Origin: JAEULH01 sp963746275
GTDB lineage: Bacteria > Pseudomonadota > Alphaproteobacteria > Rhodospirillales > Defluviicoccaceae
Length of the DNA stretch: 64,000 bases
Direction: 5' to 3'
Assembly (NCBI GenBank): GCA_963746275.1
Contig: CAVVAX010000039.1
Span: 1 to 64,000 of the forward strand
Under the pieces are notes generated by a model. That model saw only the letters and a program-made list of their open reading frames with translations, was not told where the DNA came from and made no database searches. Of this stretch, positions 8,717 through 19,468 are shown one piece after another. The first letter of the stretch is position 1; each line of letters begins with the position of its first letter. A program made the translations under genes and the position numbers.

Positions 8717-9431
8717 TCAAGGCTTTCGAGAAACGCCATATTGCCGCGCGCGGTTCCCCCGAACCCGCCGCAGGCTGCTGGATCTTGCTTGATGCCAACA
8801 GCTTACAGGCTCCGCACGAAGTTTAAAAGCGCCGTGCAATCGGGAACATGGAGCGGCCGGGGGATGGTCGGCGAACTCGCCCGGCGCCGGCGGCGCGTCC
8901 CTGACCAGCACCGGCAGGCAGCCGGCGTTGCGGGCGCACTCGAGGTCGATGTCGGTATCGCCGGCGAACCAGACTGAGTGGCAGGCGATGCCGCTGCCGG
9001 CCAGGGCGAGGTAGCACCGGATCGGTCGCCGGCTTGTCCCGGGCCGCATCGAACGCGCCGACGATGCTGCCGAAGTATCCCTGCCAGCCGAGCCTTGCTG
9101 CCTCGGCGCGGAGGTAGTCGCCCTTCTTGTTGCTGACGACGCCGAGGTAGACGCCGCTTTCCTGCAGCGACCGCAGCATCTCCTCCGCTCCGGGCAGCGG
9201 CTTCAGCGCATCCAGGTGGTGCTCGGTGAAGCGGGCGTAGAACACCTCCCCGGCCTCACGCCAGCGCTCGCCGAACATCGCCGGAAAGGTGTCGCGCATC
9301 GAGCCGCGCACACGGGCGCGGACCTCGTCCAGCGTCCAAGGCTTCAGCCCGAAATAGGCGAGCGTGTAGTTCTGCGCGTCCTGGATCGCCGCCCAGCTGT
9401 CGATCAGGGTGTTGTCCCAGTCGAACAGCAC
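8717..9431 (-). CDS. HAD-family hydrolase, frameshifted
   Basis: Phosphatase-like HAD protein of about 237 residues after removing one extra base near 9025. Motif I is VLFDWDNTLIDSW; motif II/III region includes GVVSNKKGDYLRAEA; motif IV is WFAGDTDIDLECARNAG in the shifted frame. The start is uncertain: a GTG directly before LFDWDNTL is used here. Without correction the frame runs backwards without a stop into the C-terminal part of the aminotransferase gene, giving a false fusion. Sits between dat and hfq, a position conserved in related alphaproteobacteria. The natural substrate is unknown (phosphoglycolate or nucleotide-like). Confidence 0.75.
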
Positions 9432-9472
9432 CGCCTGCGGCGGCGCGAGCGTGCCCGCCTGGCCGGTTGCAG

Positions 9473-10392
9473 TCAGTCGGTGGCGGTCACGCCGGGCGAC
9501 CGCTACCGCCGGCGGCGGCCTCGCCCCCCGCTCGCCGCCCCGCTCGCCGACGTGTTCCGCGTAGAAGTCGAGCAGCCGGGCGGTGAGCGGACCCAAGCGC
9601 CCGTCGCCGATAACAGCATCGTCGATGCGCGTGACCGGCTTGATCAGCGAGGTGGTGCTGGTCAGGAATGCCTCGGCGGCCGACGTCGCCTCGGCGACGC
9701 TGAACGGCCCCTCGCGCAGCACGACGCCATGCTCGCCAGCGATGCGCAGCACCGCCCGGCGGGTGATGCCGTTGAGGATGGCGTGGCTGGCGTCGTGGGT
9801 CAGAAGCAGGCCGTCGGCGGTGACGATCCAGGCGTTCGACGCCGTGCCCTCGGTCACCAGCCCGGCGTCGTCCACCAGCCAGGCCTCGAAGGCCCCGGCC
9901 TCGCTCGCCCGCTGCCGAGCCAGGACGTTGGCCAGCAGGGACACGGACTTGATGTCGCAGCGGCGCCAGCGCTCATCCGGGGCGGTGATCACCCGGACGC
10001 CGCGGCCGGCCTCGGCGTACTCGAAGGGCGGCAGCGTTCTTCGCGGTCATCACCAGGACCGGGGCGCAGTCCTTCGGGAAGACGTGGTTGCGGGGGGCGA
10101 CGCCGCGGCTGATCTGGAGATAGACCATGCCGCGCGCGGTGATCTTGTTGCGGCGGATCAGTTCGCGGATCTTGAAGCGCAGCGCGCCGGGGCTGAGCGG
10201 CCAGGCGATGGCGAGCTCGCGAAGGGAGCGGTCGAGCCGCTCCAGGTGCTCGGCCTCGTCGATGAGCCGGCCATGGTGGATTGCGATCACCTCGTAGACG
10301 GCGTCGGCAAACTGGTAGCCGCGGTCCTCGACATGCACGTGCGCCTTGGCATGGGGAACGTAGCGGCCGCCGGCGTAGGCGATCCTACCCAT
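9473..10392 (-). CDS. dat: D-amino acid aminotransferase-like PLP enzyme (class IV), frameshifted
   Basis: Fold-type IV aminotransferase, about 305 residues when two extra bases are removed (near 10030 after VLVMTAK, and near 9490). N-terminal MGRIAYAGGRYVPHAKAHV and RGYQFADAVYEVI, the catalytic-Lys segment CDIKSVSLLANVL, and the cofactor region EGTASNAWIV are all as in D-alanine/branched-chain aminotransferases. The stop at 9473 is supported because it restores a total consistent with two +1 shifts, but the last 15 residues are uncertain. Lies between trkA and the HAD gene. D- versus branched-chain specificity cannot be decided here. Confidence 0.8.
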
Positions 10393-10466
10393 GGCTTCGC
10401 CTCGCACGCCGGCCGGCCGGGATGATCGGACACGACAGCGTGCCGGCCGCTGCCGATGTTTCGTAG

Positions 10467-10548
10467 ATGGCCGGGACGGCGCCCGGCCATGACGCCGGTT
10501 TGTATGTCTCGCCTGCAAGGCCGTCGTGGCCGGACTTATCCCGGCCAC
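10467..10548. repeat. Two palindromic intergenic hairpin repeats
   Basis: Two related inverted repeats in the gap between trkA and dat. The first is ATGGCCGGG-acggcg-CCCGGCCAT (10467-10490). The second is GTGGCCGG-acttatc-CCGGCCAC (10526-10548). Both match the common alphaproteobacterial GGCCGGG...CCCGGCC intergenic element. They may act as hairpins in the trkA-dat transcript; there is no T-run to make a clear terminator. Confidence 0.65.
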
Positions 10549-10598
10549 CCATGAGGCCGGCGCAACAGCAGCGAGCTGGGGGAGGATCAAGACGGCTC

Positions 10599-11975
10599 CT
10601 AGAAGTACTCGAGGCGGACGGAGAACAGCTTTTCGACCTTTCGCACCGCGTCGGAGGTGGCGAACAGGACCACCCGGTCCTTGTTCTGGATGACGGTGTT
10701 GCCGCGCGGGCTAACCACCTGGCCTTTGCGGACGATGCCGCCGATCATCACCCCGGGCGGCAGCTTGACCTCCTTCAGCGGTGTGCCGACCAGGGTTGAC
10801 GTTTCCAGCGCCTCGGCCTCGATGAGTTCGCCGAAGCCCTCCCGCAGCGTATGGACGGAGTAGATCCGGCCGCGGCGGACGTGCTGGAGGATGCTGGAGG
10901 CGGTGATGTTGCGCGGGCTGACGATGACGTCGATGCCGAGTGTCGTCATCAGCGGCTCGTAGGTGCTCTTGTTCAAGAGCGTGATCGCCCGGCGGGCGCC
11001 GTGGCGCTTGGAGAGCAGCGAGGAGAGGATGTTGGTCTCGTCGTTGTTGGTGACGGCCACCACCGTGTCGATGGCCGAAACGCCCGCCTCCTCCAGGATC
11101 TCCGGGTCGAGCACGTCGCCGTGCAGGACGACGGTGTTGCCGAGCAGGCTCGCCACCTCGGCGGCGCGCTCGGCATCGGCCTCGATGATCTTGGCGTTGA
11201 CCCAGGGGTATTCGCGCTCGATCTCCTGGGCCAGCAGCAGGGCGATGTTGCCGCCGCCGCAGATGAGCAGGCGGCGGGCCTCCGGCTCCTCGTGGCCGAA
11301 GGCGGTCATGGCCCTGGCCACCTGCGCCGTCTCGACGACGAAGTAGACGTCGTCGTCGACCAGCATCTCGTCGTCGCCGGTGAGCCGGATCGTCTGGCCC
11401 TGACGCAAGAGCGCGACGATGACGATGTTGAGGTCCGGGAAGAGCTGGGTGAGCTGCTTGATCGGGGTGTTGAGGAGCGGGCAATCCTCCTCGCAGCGGA
11501 CACCGAGCAGCCTGACCTTGTCGTCGGCCAGCGGGATCATCTCGAAGGCGCCGGGCACCTTCAGCCGCCTGGCGATCGCCTTGGCGACCTCCACCTCCGG
11601 CGAGATGATGACGTCGATGGGCAGATGCTCGCGGGAGAACAGGTTCGCCCAGGCCGGATCGAGGTAGCTCTGCTCGCGGATCCGGGCGATCTTCACCGGC
11701 ACCTCGAACAGCGAATGGGCGATCTGGCAGGCGACCATGTTGGTCTCGTCGCCGAGCGTGACGGCGATGATCATGTCGGCGTCGCCGGTGCCGGCCCGCT
11801 CGAGCACGTCGGGCCTGGAGGCGTGACCGACCACGCCTTGGGCGTCGAGGTTGTCGTTGATCCGGCGGATCAACTCCGGCGAGGTGTCGATGACGGTGAC
11901 GTCATTGCCCTCGCGGGCCAACTGGCGGGCGATGTTGAAGCCGACCTGGCCGGCGCCGCAGACGATGATCCGCAT
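10599..11975 (-). CDS. trkA: Trk system potassium transport protein TrkA
   Basis: Cytoplasmic NAD-binding regulatory subunit of the Trk potassium uptake system, 458 residues. It has the tandem arrangement typical of TrkA: a first Rossmann (TrkA-N) domain starting IIVCGAGQVGFNIA, a TrkA-C domain, a second Rossmann domain LLICGGGNIALLLA, and a final TrkA-C domain ending VRLEYF. ATG start. It follows ntrX on the same strand with a 44-base gap, a linkage well known in Rhodospirillales and Rhizobiales. No frame breaks. Confidence 0.95.
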   Translation of the reverse strand: MRIIVCGAGQVGFNIARQLAREGNDVTVIDTSPELIRRINDNLDAQGVVGHASRPDVLERAGTGDADMIIAVTLGDETNMVACQIAHSLFEVPVKIARIREQSYLDPAWANLFSREHLPIDVIISPEVEVAKAIARRLKVPGAFEMIPLADDKVRLLGVRCEEDCPLLNTPIKQLTQLFPDLNIVIVALLRQGQTIRLTGDDEMLVDDDVYFVVETAQVARAMTAFGHEEPEARRLLICGGGNIALLLAQEIEREYPWVNAKIIEADAERAAEVASLLGNTVVLHGDVLDPEILEEAGVSAIDTVVAVTNNDETNILSSLLSKRHGARRAITLLNKSTYEPLMTTLGIDVIVSPRNITASSILQHVRRGRIYSVHTLREGFGELIEAEALETSTLVGTPLKEVKLPPGVMIGGIVRKGQVVSPRGNTVIQNKDRVVLFATSDAVRKVEKLFSVRLEYF

Positions 11976-12019
11976 CAGTGGGGCTCTCTTGGGTTGTTAT
12001 GCCGCCGTCGGGCCGGCCG

Positions 12020-13450
12020 TCATTCGCCGCCGACGCGGATCTTCTCCTCGGGCTGGATGCCGAGAGCCTTGAGCTTGCGGTGCAGCGCCGAGCGCTCCAT
12101 GCCGATGAAGGCGGCGGTGCGCGAGATGTTGCCGCCAAAGCGGGTCACCTGGGCCAGCAGATACTCGCGCTCGAAGATCTCGCGGGCGTCGCGCAGCGGC
12201 AGGCCCATGATCTCGGCGTTGCGGTTGGACTTGCGGCTGGGGGAGAAGCTGCCGTCGAACTCGATCGGCAGCATGTCGGCGCGGATGGGATCGCCGACGG
12301 CGCCAGGCGCCATGATCAACAGCCGCTCGATGATGTTTCTGAGCTCGCGGACGTTGCCGGGCCAGTCGAAGGTCTGCAGCGCCGCCATGGCGTCCTCGCT
12401 GATGACCCGCGGCTTCTGGCCCGACGCTTCCGCCGCCCGGTTCATGAAATGGCGGGCAAGCAGCGGGATGTCCTCGCGCCGCTCCTTGAGCGCCGGCACG
12501 CGCACCGGGACTACGCTGAGGCGGTAGAACAAGTCCTCCCGGAACCGCCCGGCGCGGATCTCCTCGGTGAGGTTGCGGGTGGTTGAGGCGACGACGCGGA
12601 CGTTGACCTCGACCCGGGTGCGGCCATTGACCCGGGTGAACACCTGCTCCTGGAGGACGCGGACGATCTTGCCCTGGGTCTCCAGCGGCATGTCGGCGAC
12701 CTCGTCGAGAAACAGGGTGCCGTTGTGCGCCGCCTCGAAGGTGCCGACGCGGCGCGGGGGCTGGTCGCCGTCGGCGATCGGACCCTCCACCCCGAACAGC
12801 TCGACCTCCATGCGCTCCGGCGCCATCGAGGCGCAGTTGAGCACGACGAACGGGCCCTGGGCGCGGCGCGAACGAAGGTGGATCAACCGGGCGACCACCT
12901 CCTTGCCGCTGCCGGCGGGGCCGGTGATCAGCACCCGGCTGTTGGTAGGGGCTACCCGCTCAATGGCCTGGCGGAGCTGATGCACCACCGGCGAGCTGCC
13001 GATCAACTGCGGCTGGGCCTCGGCTCGCAGCCGCAACTCCTCGTTCTCGCGGCGGAGCTGCGCCGCCTCGATGGCGCGGCGGACGACCAGCATCATCCGA
13101 TCTGCCTTGAACGGCTTCTCGATGAAGTCGTAGGCGCCGAACTTGATCGCCTGGACGGCGGTCTCGATGGTGCCGTGGCCGCTCATGATCACGATCGGCA
13201 GGCCGGGGTCATCGCCCTTGAGTTGCTTGAGCAGGGCCATCCCGTCGAGGCGGCTGCCCTGCAGCCAGATGTCGAGCAGCACGAGCGACGGCCGGCGGGC
13301 GGTGATGGCAGCAAGCGTCGCATCGCTGTCGCCGGCTTCGCGCGTCTGGTAGCCCTCGTCGCCGAGGATGCCGGCGACCAGCGCCCGGATATCGGCCTCG
13401 TCGTCGACGATGAGCACGTCATCGGCCATGGTTTGCGGAGAACTAGACAT
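12020..13450 (-). CDS. ntrX: Nitrogen regulation response regulator NtrX
   Basis: NtrC-family response regulator partner of NtrY. Receiver domain begins DVLIVDDEADIRALV with the phosphorylated Asp in LVLLDIWLQG. An AAA+ domain follows with Walker A GPAGSGKEV and Walker B GTLFLDEVADMP; a Fis-type helix-turn-helix lies at the C-terminus (ISRTAAFIGMERSALHRKL). The loop that normally carries GAFTGA for sigma-54 contact instead reads ELFGVEGPIADGDQPP, so direct sigma-54 activation is doubtful; this is also reported for other alphaproteobacterial NtrX proteins. The start chosen is the ATG overlapping the ntrY stop (ATGTCTAG arrangement); an internal ATG 19 bases further on (MADDVL) in the other register of upstream extension is also in frame only from the longer form. 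Confidence 0.93.
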   Translation of the reverse strand: MSSSPQTMADDVLIVDDEADIRALVAGILGDEGYQTREAGDSDATLAAITARRPSLVLLDIWLQGSRLDGMALLKQLKGDDPGLPIVIMSGHGTIETAVQAIKFGAYDFIEKPFKADRMMLVVRRAIEAAQLRRENEELRLRAEAQPQLIGSSPVVHQLRQAIERVAPTNSRVLITGPAGSGKEVVARLIHLRSRRAQGPFVVLNCASMAPERMEVELFGVEGPIADGDQPPRRVGTFEAAHNGTLFLDEVADMPLETQGKIVRVLQEQVFTRVNGRTRVEVNVRVVASTTRNLTEEIRAGRFREDLFYRLSVVPVRVPALKERREDIPLLARHFMNRAAEASGQKPRVISEDAMAALQTFDWPGNVRELRNIIERLLIMAPGAVGDPIRADMLPIEFDGSFSPSRKSNRNAEIMGLPLRDAREIFEREYLLAQVTRFGGNISRTAAFIGMERSALHRKLKALGIQPEEKIRVGGE

Positions 13451-15745
13451 TGGCCGCAAGATCAGTGGTGGACTTCACGGACGCCGGCTCGCCCTGCACC
13501 ACCGGCTCGGCGCCGGCGCCGGTCATAACGGCAGGGCGAACGGCATAGAAAATCATGGACACGCGCGCTCCGCCACCTTTTCGATCGGCGAGATGCAACT
13601 CTGCGCCATGGTCTTCCATGATCTTTTTGACGATGGCAAGGCCGAGCCCGGTGCCCTTGGCGTGGGTGGTGACATAGGGCTCGGTCAGCCGGTCGCGCTG
13701 GTCGGCGGGCAGCCCGCAGCCGTTGTCTTCGACGACAATGCTGATGCGCCGGGGCTTGTCGTCCGGCGCTTCGCTCATGAGCGCCACCCGGATGAGGCCG
13801 GGAGGCAGGGTCTCGTCCGCCTCCGCCTTGCGTGCGGCCACGGCCTCGGTCGCGTTCTTGATCAGGTTGCTCAGCGCCTGGGAAACCTGCCGACCGTCGC
13901 AGCGCAAGACGACGTCGTGGGCCGGGATGTCGAGCTCGATCCGGATCTCCGGGTTGCGGTTGCGCTCGAGGAAGCCGACCTGGCGCACGAGCTCGTTGAG
14001 GCTCTCCATCTTCATCTCTGGCCGCGGCATGCGCGAGAACGCCGAGAACTCGTCCACCATCCGCCCGATGTCCGCGACCTGCCTGGAAATGGTGTCGGTG
14101 CAGGCGGCGAAGGTTGCCGGGTCGGAGCGGATCTCCTTCAGATACTTGCGCTTCAGGCGCTCCGAGGCCAGTTGGATCGGCGTCAGCGGGTTCTTGATCT
14201 CGTGTGCGATCCTGCGGGCGACGTCGGCCCAGGCCGCCTTCCGCTCGGCGGCGACCAGGGCGGAGATGTCGTCGAAGGTCAGCACGTAGCCGGTGGTCGC
14301 GCCGCTCGAACGCTCCGCCACGATCCGGGCGATGAAGGTGCAGGCTCGCTCCCCGCGCAGGAGCTTCACCTCTGCCTCGGCCTGGCGCTCCGGCCGGTTC
14401 ATCGCCTCGGCCATCAGCTCGCCCATTTCCGGCGCGACGTCCACCAGCGGCCGGCCGATGGCGCTGTCCAGGGTGATGCCGAGGAGCTCCAGGGCGGAGC
14501 GGTTGGGCAGCTCGATCACGCCCTCGCCGTCGAGGCCGATAACGCCCGCCGAAACTCCCGTCAGCACTGCTTCGGTGAAGCGGCGGCGCTCGTCCAGTAC
14601 CTGGTTGGCCATGACCAGCCCCTCCTGCTGCGTCTGCAACTGGCTGGTCATGCGGTTGAAGGCGCGGCTCAAGGTGCCGATCTCGTCGACGGTCGCCGCC
14701 TCGGTCTCGACTCGCACGGAGAGGTCGCCCTTGCGCACCCGCTCGGCGGCGGTGATCAGCGTGCTGATCGGCCGGGTGATCTGGGTGGCGAGCGTGAGCC
14801 CGATCCAGACGGCCGCAAGCAGCAGCAGCAGGGCGACGACGACGAAGATCAGCACGAAGGTGATGAGGATGCCCTCGCGGCGGGCCTCCAGCCGGCGGTA
14901 CTGGGCGACCGCCACCTCCGTCTGGGAGATGTGTTGCAGCACCGCCGGATCGATGAACCGGCCGACGACGAGATAGGTGTCGATGAAGCGGTTGAGCTTG
15001 ACGACGGCGCGGACGCGCTCGTCCTCGTTGGTCAGCACCGCGACCTGGCCGAGGTTGGCCTGCTCGATGGCGGCCCAAGGAACGAGCTCCAGCTCCAGCG
15101 TCAGGCTGAGCGGCGAGGTGGCGACCACCCTGCCGCTTCCGTCCACGACCATGGCTTCCGACAGCGAGCGCATCTGCGCTTCGAGGTCGAGGCGCTCGTC
15201 GAACGCGTTGAGGTCGCGCATCAGCGACGGCGCCTCGCGGTTGAGGTCGTTGGCCATGGCGAAGGCCTCCGCCCGGATGCTCTGCCGGTGCTCCTCCAAA
15301 TAGGCCTGGGCGACCGCATTCGAGGCCTCAATTGCGGTGCGAACCCGCTCGCTGAACCAGGCCTGGATGCCGAAGTTCAAAAACAGCGCCGAGAACACCG
15401 CGACCAGGATTGCCGGGGTGACCGCCACCAGGCTGAACATCAAGACCAGGCGCACGTGCAGCCCGGAGCCGGCCAGCCCCCGGCGCCGCTCCGTCCACAG
15501 CCGGACGAGCTGGCGCGCGACCAGCGCCCCAAGTGCCAGCAACAGGATCGTGTCGAGGATCAGGAGGCCGAGGACGGTGTCGGGGTCCGGGCCAAATTCC
15601 TTGGCGCCGGTCCACGAGGCAACGGTGGCGATGCCGGAGAGCACCGCCGCGAGCGTCAGGCCGAACGCGAGCTTCCGCTCCAGGTCGACCCGCCGCGACC
15701 ACTTGCCGAAGCGATCTAGATAGGACCACCAGGACGCCGGCAGGT

Positions 15746-15749
<4 letters not shown>
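13443..15749 (-). CDS. ntrY: Nitrogen regulation sensor histidine kinase NtrY
   Basis: Membrane sensor kinase of 768 residues. N-terminal transmembrane helices flank a periplasmic region, then a HAMP domain (ITRPISTLITAAERVRKGDL), a PAS domain, a DHp domain with RRIAHEIKNPLTPIQLASER and an ATPase domain ending with GTGLGLAIVKKIMEDHG. The start is an unusual TTG that overlaps the ntrC stop as TTGA, so translation is probably coupled to ntrC. Downstream it overlaps ntrX. It senses nitrogen and, in some species, redox state, and phosphorylates NtrX. Confidence 0.93.
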
Positions 15750-17184
<1,435 letters not shown>

Positions 17185-17185
<1 letters not shown>

Positions 17186-18300
17186 CAGTTATCCCTGTCA
17201 GGGTACATCGGCAGCATGACCCTGAATGACGTCCGGCGCGGCTCGCTTTCGAACTCGATCACCCCGCCGTGGTCGCCAATGATTTTCGCGACCAGCGCCA
17301 GCCCAAGCCCGCTGCCCTTCGGCTTCGAGGTCACGAATGGCTCGAAGAGGTGAGGCTTCAGGTCTTCCGGGATGCCCAATCCATTGTCCTGAACGCTGAT
17401 CATGAGCGGCAGTTCTACCCGTGACTGGCTCCCGGCAACTGCGAAGCGAACGCCGTGCCAGTAGGCGGTGGTAATTGTCACCTCCCCGTCGGCGGCCGGC
17501 GCCGCCTCGGCGGCGTTCTTCACCAGGTTCAGGAAAACCTGGATGAGCTGGTCCTTGTTTCCGAACACTGGTGGCAGCGACGGGTCGTAGTGATCGATGA
17601 AACGCACATGCCGGCCGAAGCTGTTCTCGGCCAAGGCCCGTACCCGGCCCAGGACCTCGTGGATGTTGACCGCCGAGCGCTCCAGGGGGCCGCTCGCCGA
17701 GAACGCCTCCATGCGGTTGACGATGGCGCAGACCCGGTCGGTCTCCTCGCGGATCAGCCGGGTCAGCGGCTGATCCTCGTCGCGCACACCCTGCTCCAGG
17801 AGCTGCGCCGCGCCGCGGATGCCGGCGAGCGGGTTCTTCACCTCGTGCGCCAGCATCGCCGCCATGGCGCTGATGGACCGGGCGGCGCCGCGGTGGGTGA
17901 GCTGATGGTCGATCTTCGCCGCGACCGAGCGCTCCTGGAAGGAGATGACGACCGCGTCCGGCAGTTCCGGAACGGGTGCCGCCTGGACGTTGACCACGTG
18001 ATGACCGACGCGCGGGCTGGACAGGGTGACGTGGTACTCGGCAACGGTGCTGCCCGTCGCCCGCACCTGGCGGATCAGCGAGAACAGCGGGCTGTCGGCC
18101 GGCAGCAGCGCGTCGAGGCGCGCTTTCTGCAGGTGCTGAGCGCTGCTCTGGAAGAACTGCTCGGCGGCGTTGTTGACATGGAGGATGGACAGATCGGCGG
18201 CGACCACCAGGATGACGGACGGCAGCGCATTCAGCACAGCATCCGCACTCACCTCCATGCCCGGCGTCGCCCGCTTGAACTTCAACACGTGCTTGTTCAT
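17185..18300 (-). CDS. ntrB: Nitrogen regulation sensor kinase NtrB
   Basis: Cytoplasmic kinase/phosphatase controlling NtrC in response to PII protein, 371 residues. A PAS domain comes first (residues about 20-130), then the DHp histidine in AMLAHEVKNPLAGIRGAA, N-box NLVKNAAEAAP and G-boxes DNGLGIPEDL and KGSGLGLALV. ATG start with a weak ribosome site. dusB (nifR3), which often precedes ntrB in Alphaproteobacteria, is not here; the upstream neighbour is a cytochrome-c-assembly-like gene. Confidence 0.95.
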
Positions 18301-18492
18301 GGTTCCCGCTCACATTTAGACTTCGTTTCGCCCCGGCCTTGTGCACGTCCGGCACGGTCGAGGTCGTTTTTTGCTGGGCGCGCCTCGCGCCGCATCGCCG
18401 GCCACGGCATAGAGCCGCGTCGCGTGGACATGGGCTGGCTCAAGGCGTTGCAGTAGGGACCGACGATGGCTGCCGATTAAATAGGCATGCGC

Positions 18493-18508
18493 GCCCTTTT
18501 GCAAGGGC
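18493..18508 (-). terminator. Weak hairpin downstream of the CcsA-like gene
   Basis: On the minus strand the inverted repeat GCCC-TTGCAAAA-GGGC lies about 30 bases after the stop of the membrane protein at 18539. It has no clear U-tract, so it is at best a weak terminator separating that gene from ntrB. The remaining 18301-18538 gap shows no gene that I can support. Confidence 0.3.
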
Positions 18509-18538
18509 CTGCCCGCGCGATAGGCAGGCAGGTGTTGC

Positions 18539-19339
18539 TCAGGCCATCAGCACGTCGGTGACGAACTTGACGCCAGGATAGCCCAGGGTCAGCAGCAGGT
18601 AGCCGAGGAGCACGATGCGGGCGGCGCGCTTGCCGCGCACGCCGCCGAGGCCGTAGGCGGCGAGCAGGCCGGCCAGAACCACGAACGCGGCGATGGTGAG
18701 GATGGTTTTGTGGTTGAGGACCAGGAGGGCGCCGGTCTCGCGGTACTGAAGCGCCATCCCGGTAGCCAGCCCGAGGCCGAGGATGACCTCGCCGATGATC
18801 AGCAGCCGGACGAGCAGCCGCTCGCAGTCGCGCACCGACGGCAGGAAGCGGCTGACCTTCGACGGCTGCTTCCGCTTCAGCGCCCGGTCCTGAAGCCAGG
18901 TGGCGAAGGCGGCGATCGCGGCGATGGTGACCACGCCATAGGTGGCGAGCGCGGTGGCGATGTGGGCGCCGATCCACCCGGCCTCCTCGGCTCCGGCGAC
19001 GAGATGATGCGCCGGCGCGCCGGCCCAGATGGTCGCTAAGAAGCCGAGGATCAGCATGTAGCCGGCGACCAGCGGCGCCAGCCGCCAGGCATGGTCCATG
19101 GCCAGCGCCGCCACGCCGTAGAGGCACATCGTCGCCGCCACCGTCAGCCATAAGGCGACGGCGAAGCCTGTTGGCCAGGCGCCGAGCGCCTGCGCGCCGG
19201 CCCATGCCAGGGGCCCGGCCGTGGCGACGGCGAGCAGCGCCCAGAAGACGCCGTCGCGCGCCGGGCTGCGGCGGAAGGCCTGCAGCGACGTCGGCAGCAG
19301 CGTCGCCAGCGCCGAACAATTCAGTAGAACATTTTCCAT
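18539..19339 (-). CDS. Cytochrome c assembly (CcsA/HemX-like, YpjD-type) membrane protein
   Basis: Integral membrane protein of 266 residues with about eight hydrophobic helices. The segment with the WAG tryptophan and His-rich HHLVAGAEEAGWIGAHIATA recalls the heme-handling CcmC/CcsA/HemX superfamily, in which histidines in external loops hold heme. The final segment GYLLLTLGYPGVKFVTDVL also fits YpjD-type proteins, often found next to ffh. Here it stands alone, divergent from ispDF. ATG start. Likely role is cytochrome or heme handling; not proven. Confidence 0.75.
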   Translation of the reverse strand: MENVLLNCSALATLLPTSLQAFRRSPARDGVFWALLAVATAGPLAWAGAQALGAWPTGFAVALWLTVAATMCLYGVAALAMDHAWRLAPLVAGYMLILGFLATIWAGAPAHHLVAGAEEAGWIGAHIATALATYGVVTIAAIAAFATWLQDRALKRKQPSKVSRFLPSVRDCERLLVRLLIIGEVILGLGLATGMALQYRETGALLVLNHKTILTIAAFVVLAGLLAAYGLGGVRGKRAARIVLLGYLLLTLGYPGVKFVTDVLMA

Positions 19340-19468
19340 GGTCGGCTAGGGTGCCGTCGGTTGCCGCAGCGGCCCCCACCTTCGCCCGCCCGGTCGGCCT
19401 AAGCAAGGCCGCCGCATTGAGGCGGTGAACCGGTTGGGCGGGCCTGAGTCCATCGTGCGCGAGAGCAG

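Noticed and set aside
10851..12527. A 558-codon open frame on the plus strand opposite trkA and ntrX
   Set aside because: It is the antisense shadow of two clear genes, with Asp/Gly/Arg-rich composition and no family resemblance. The same applies to the long plus-strand frame 13368-15719 opposite ntrY.
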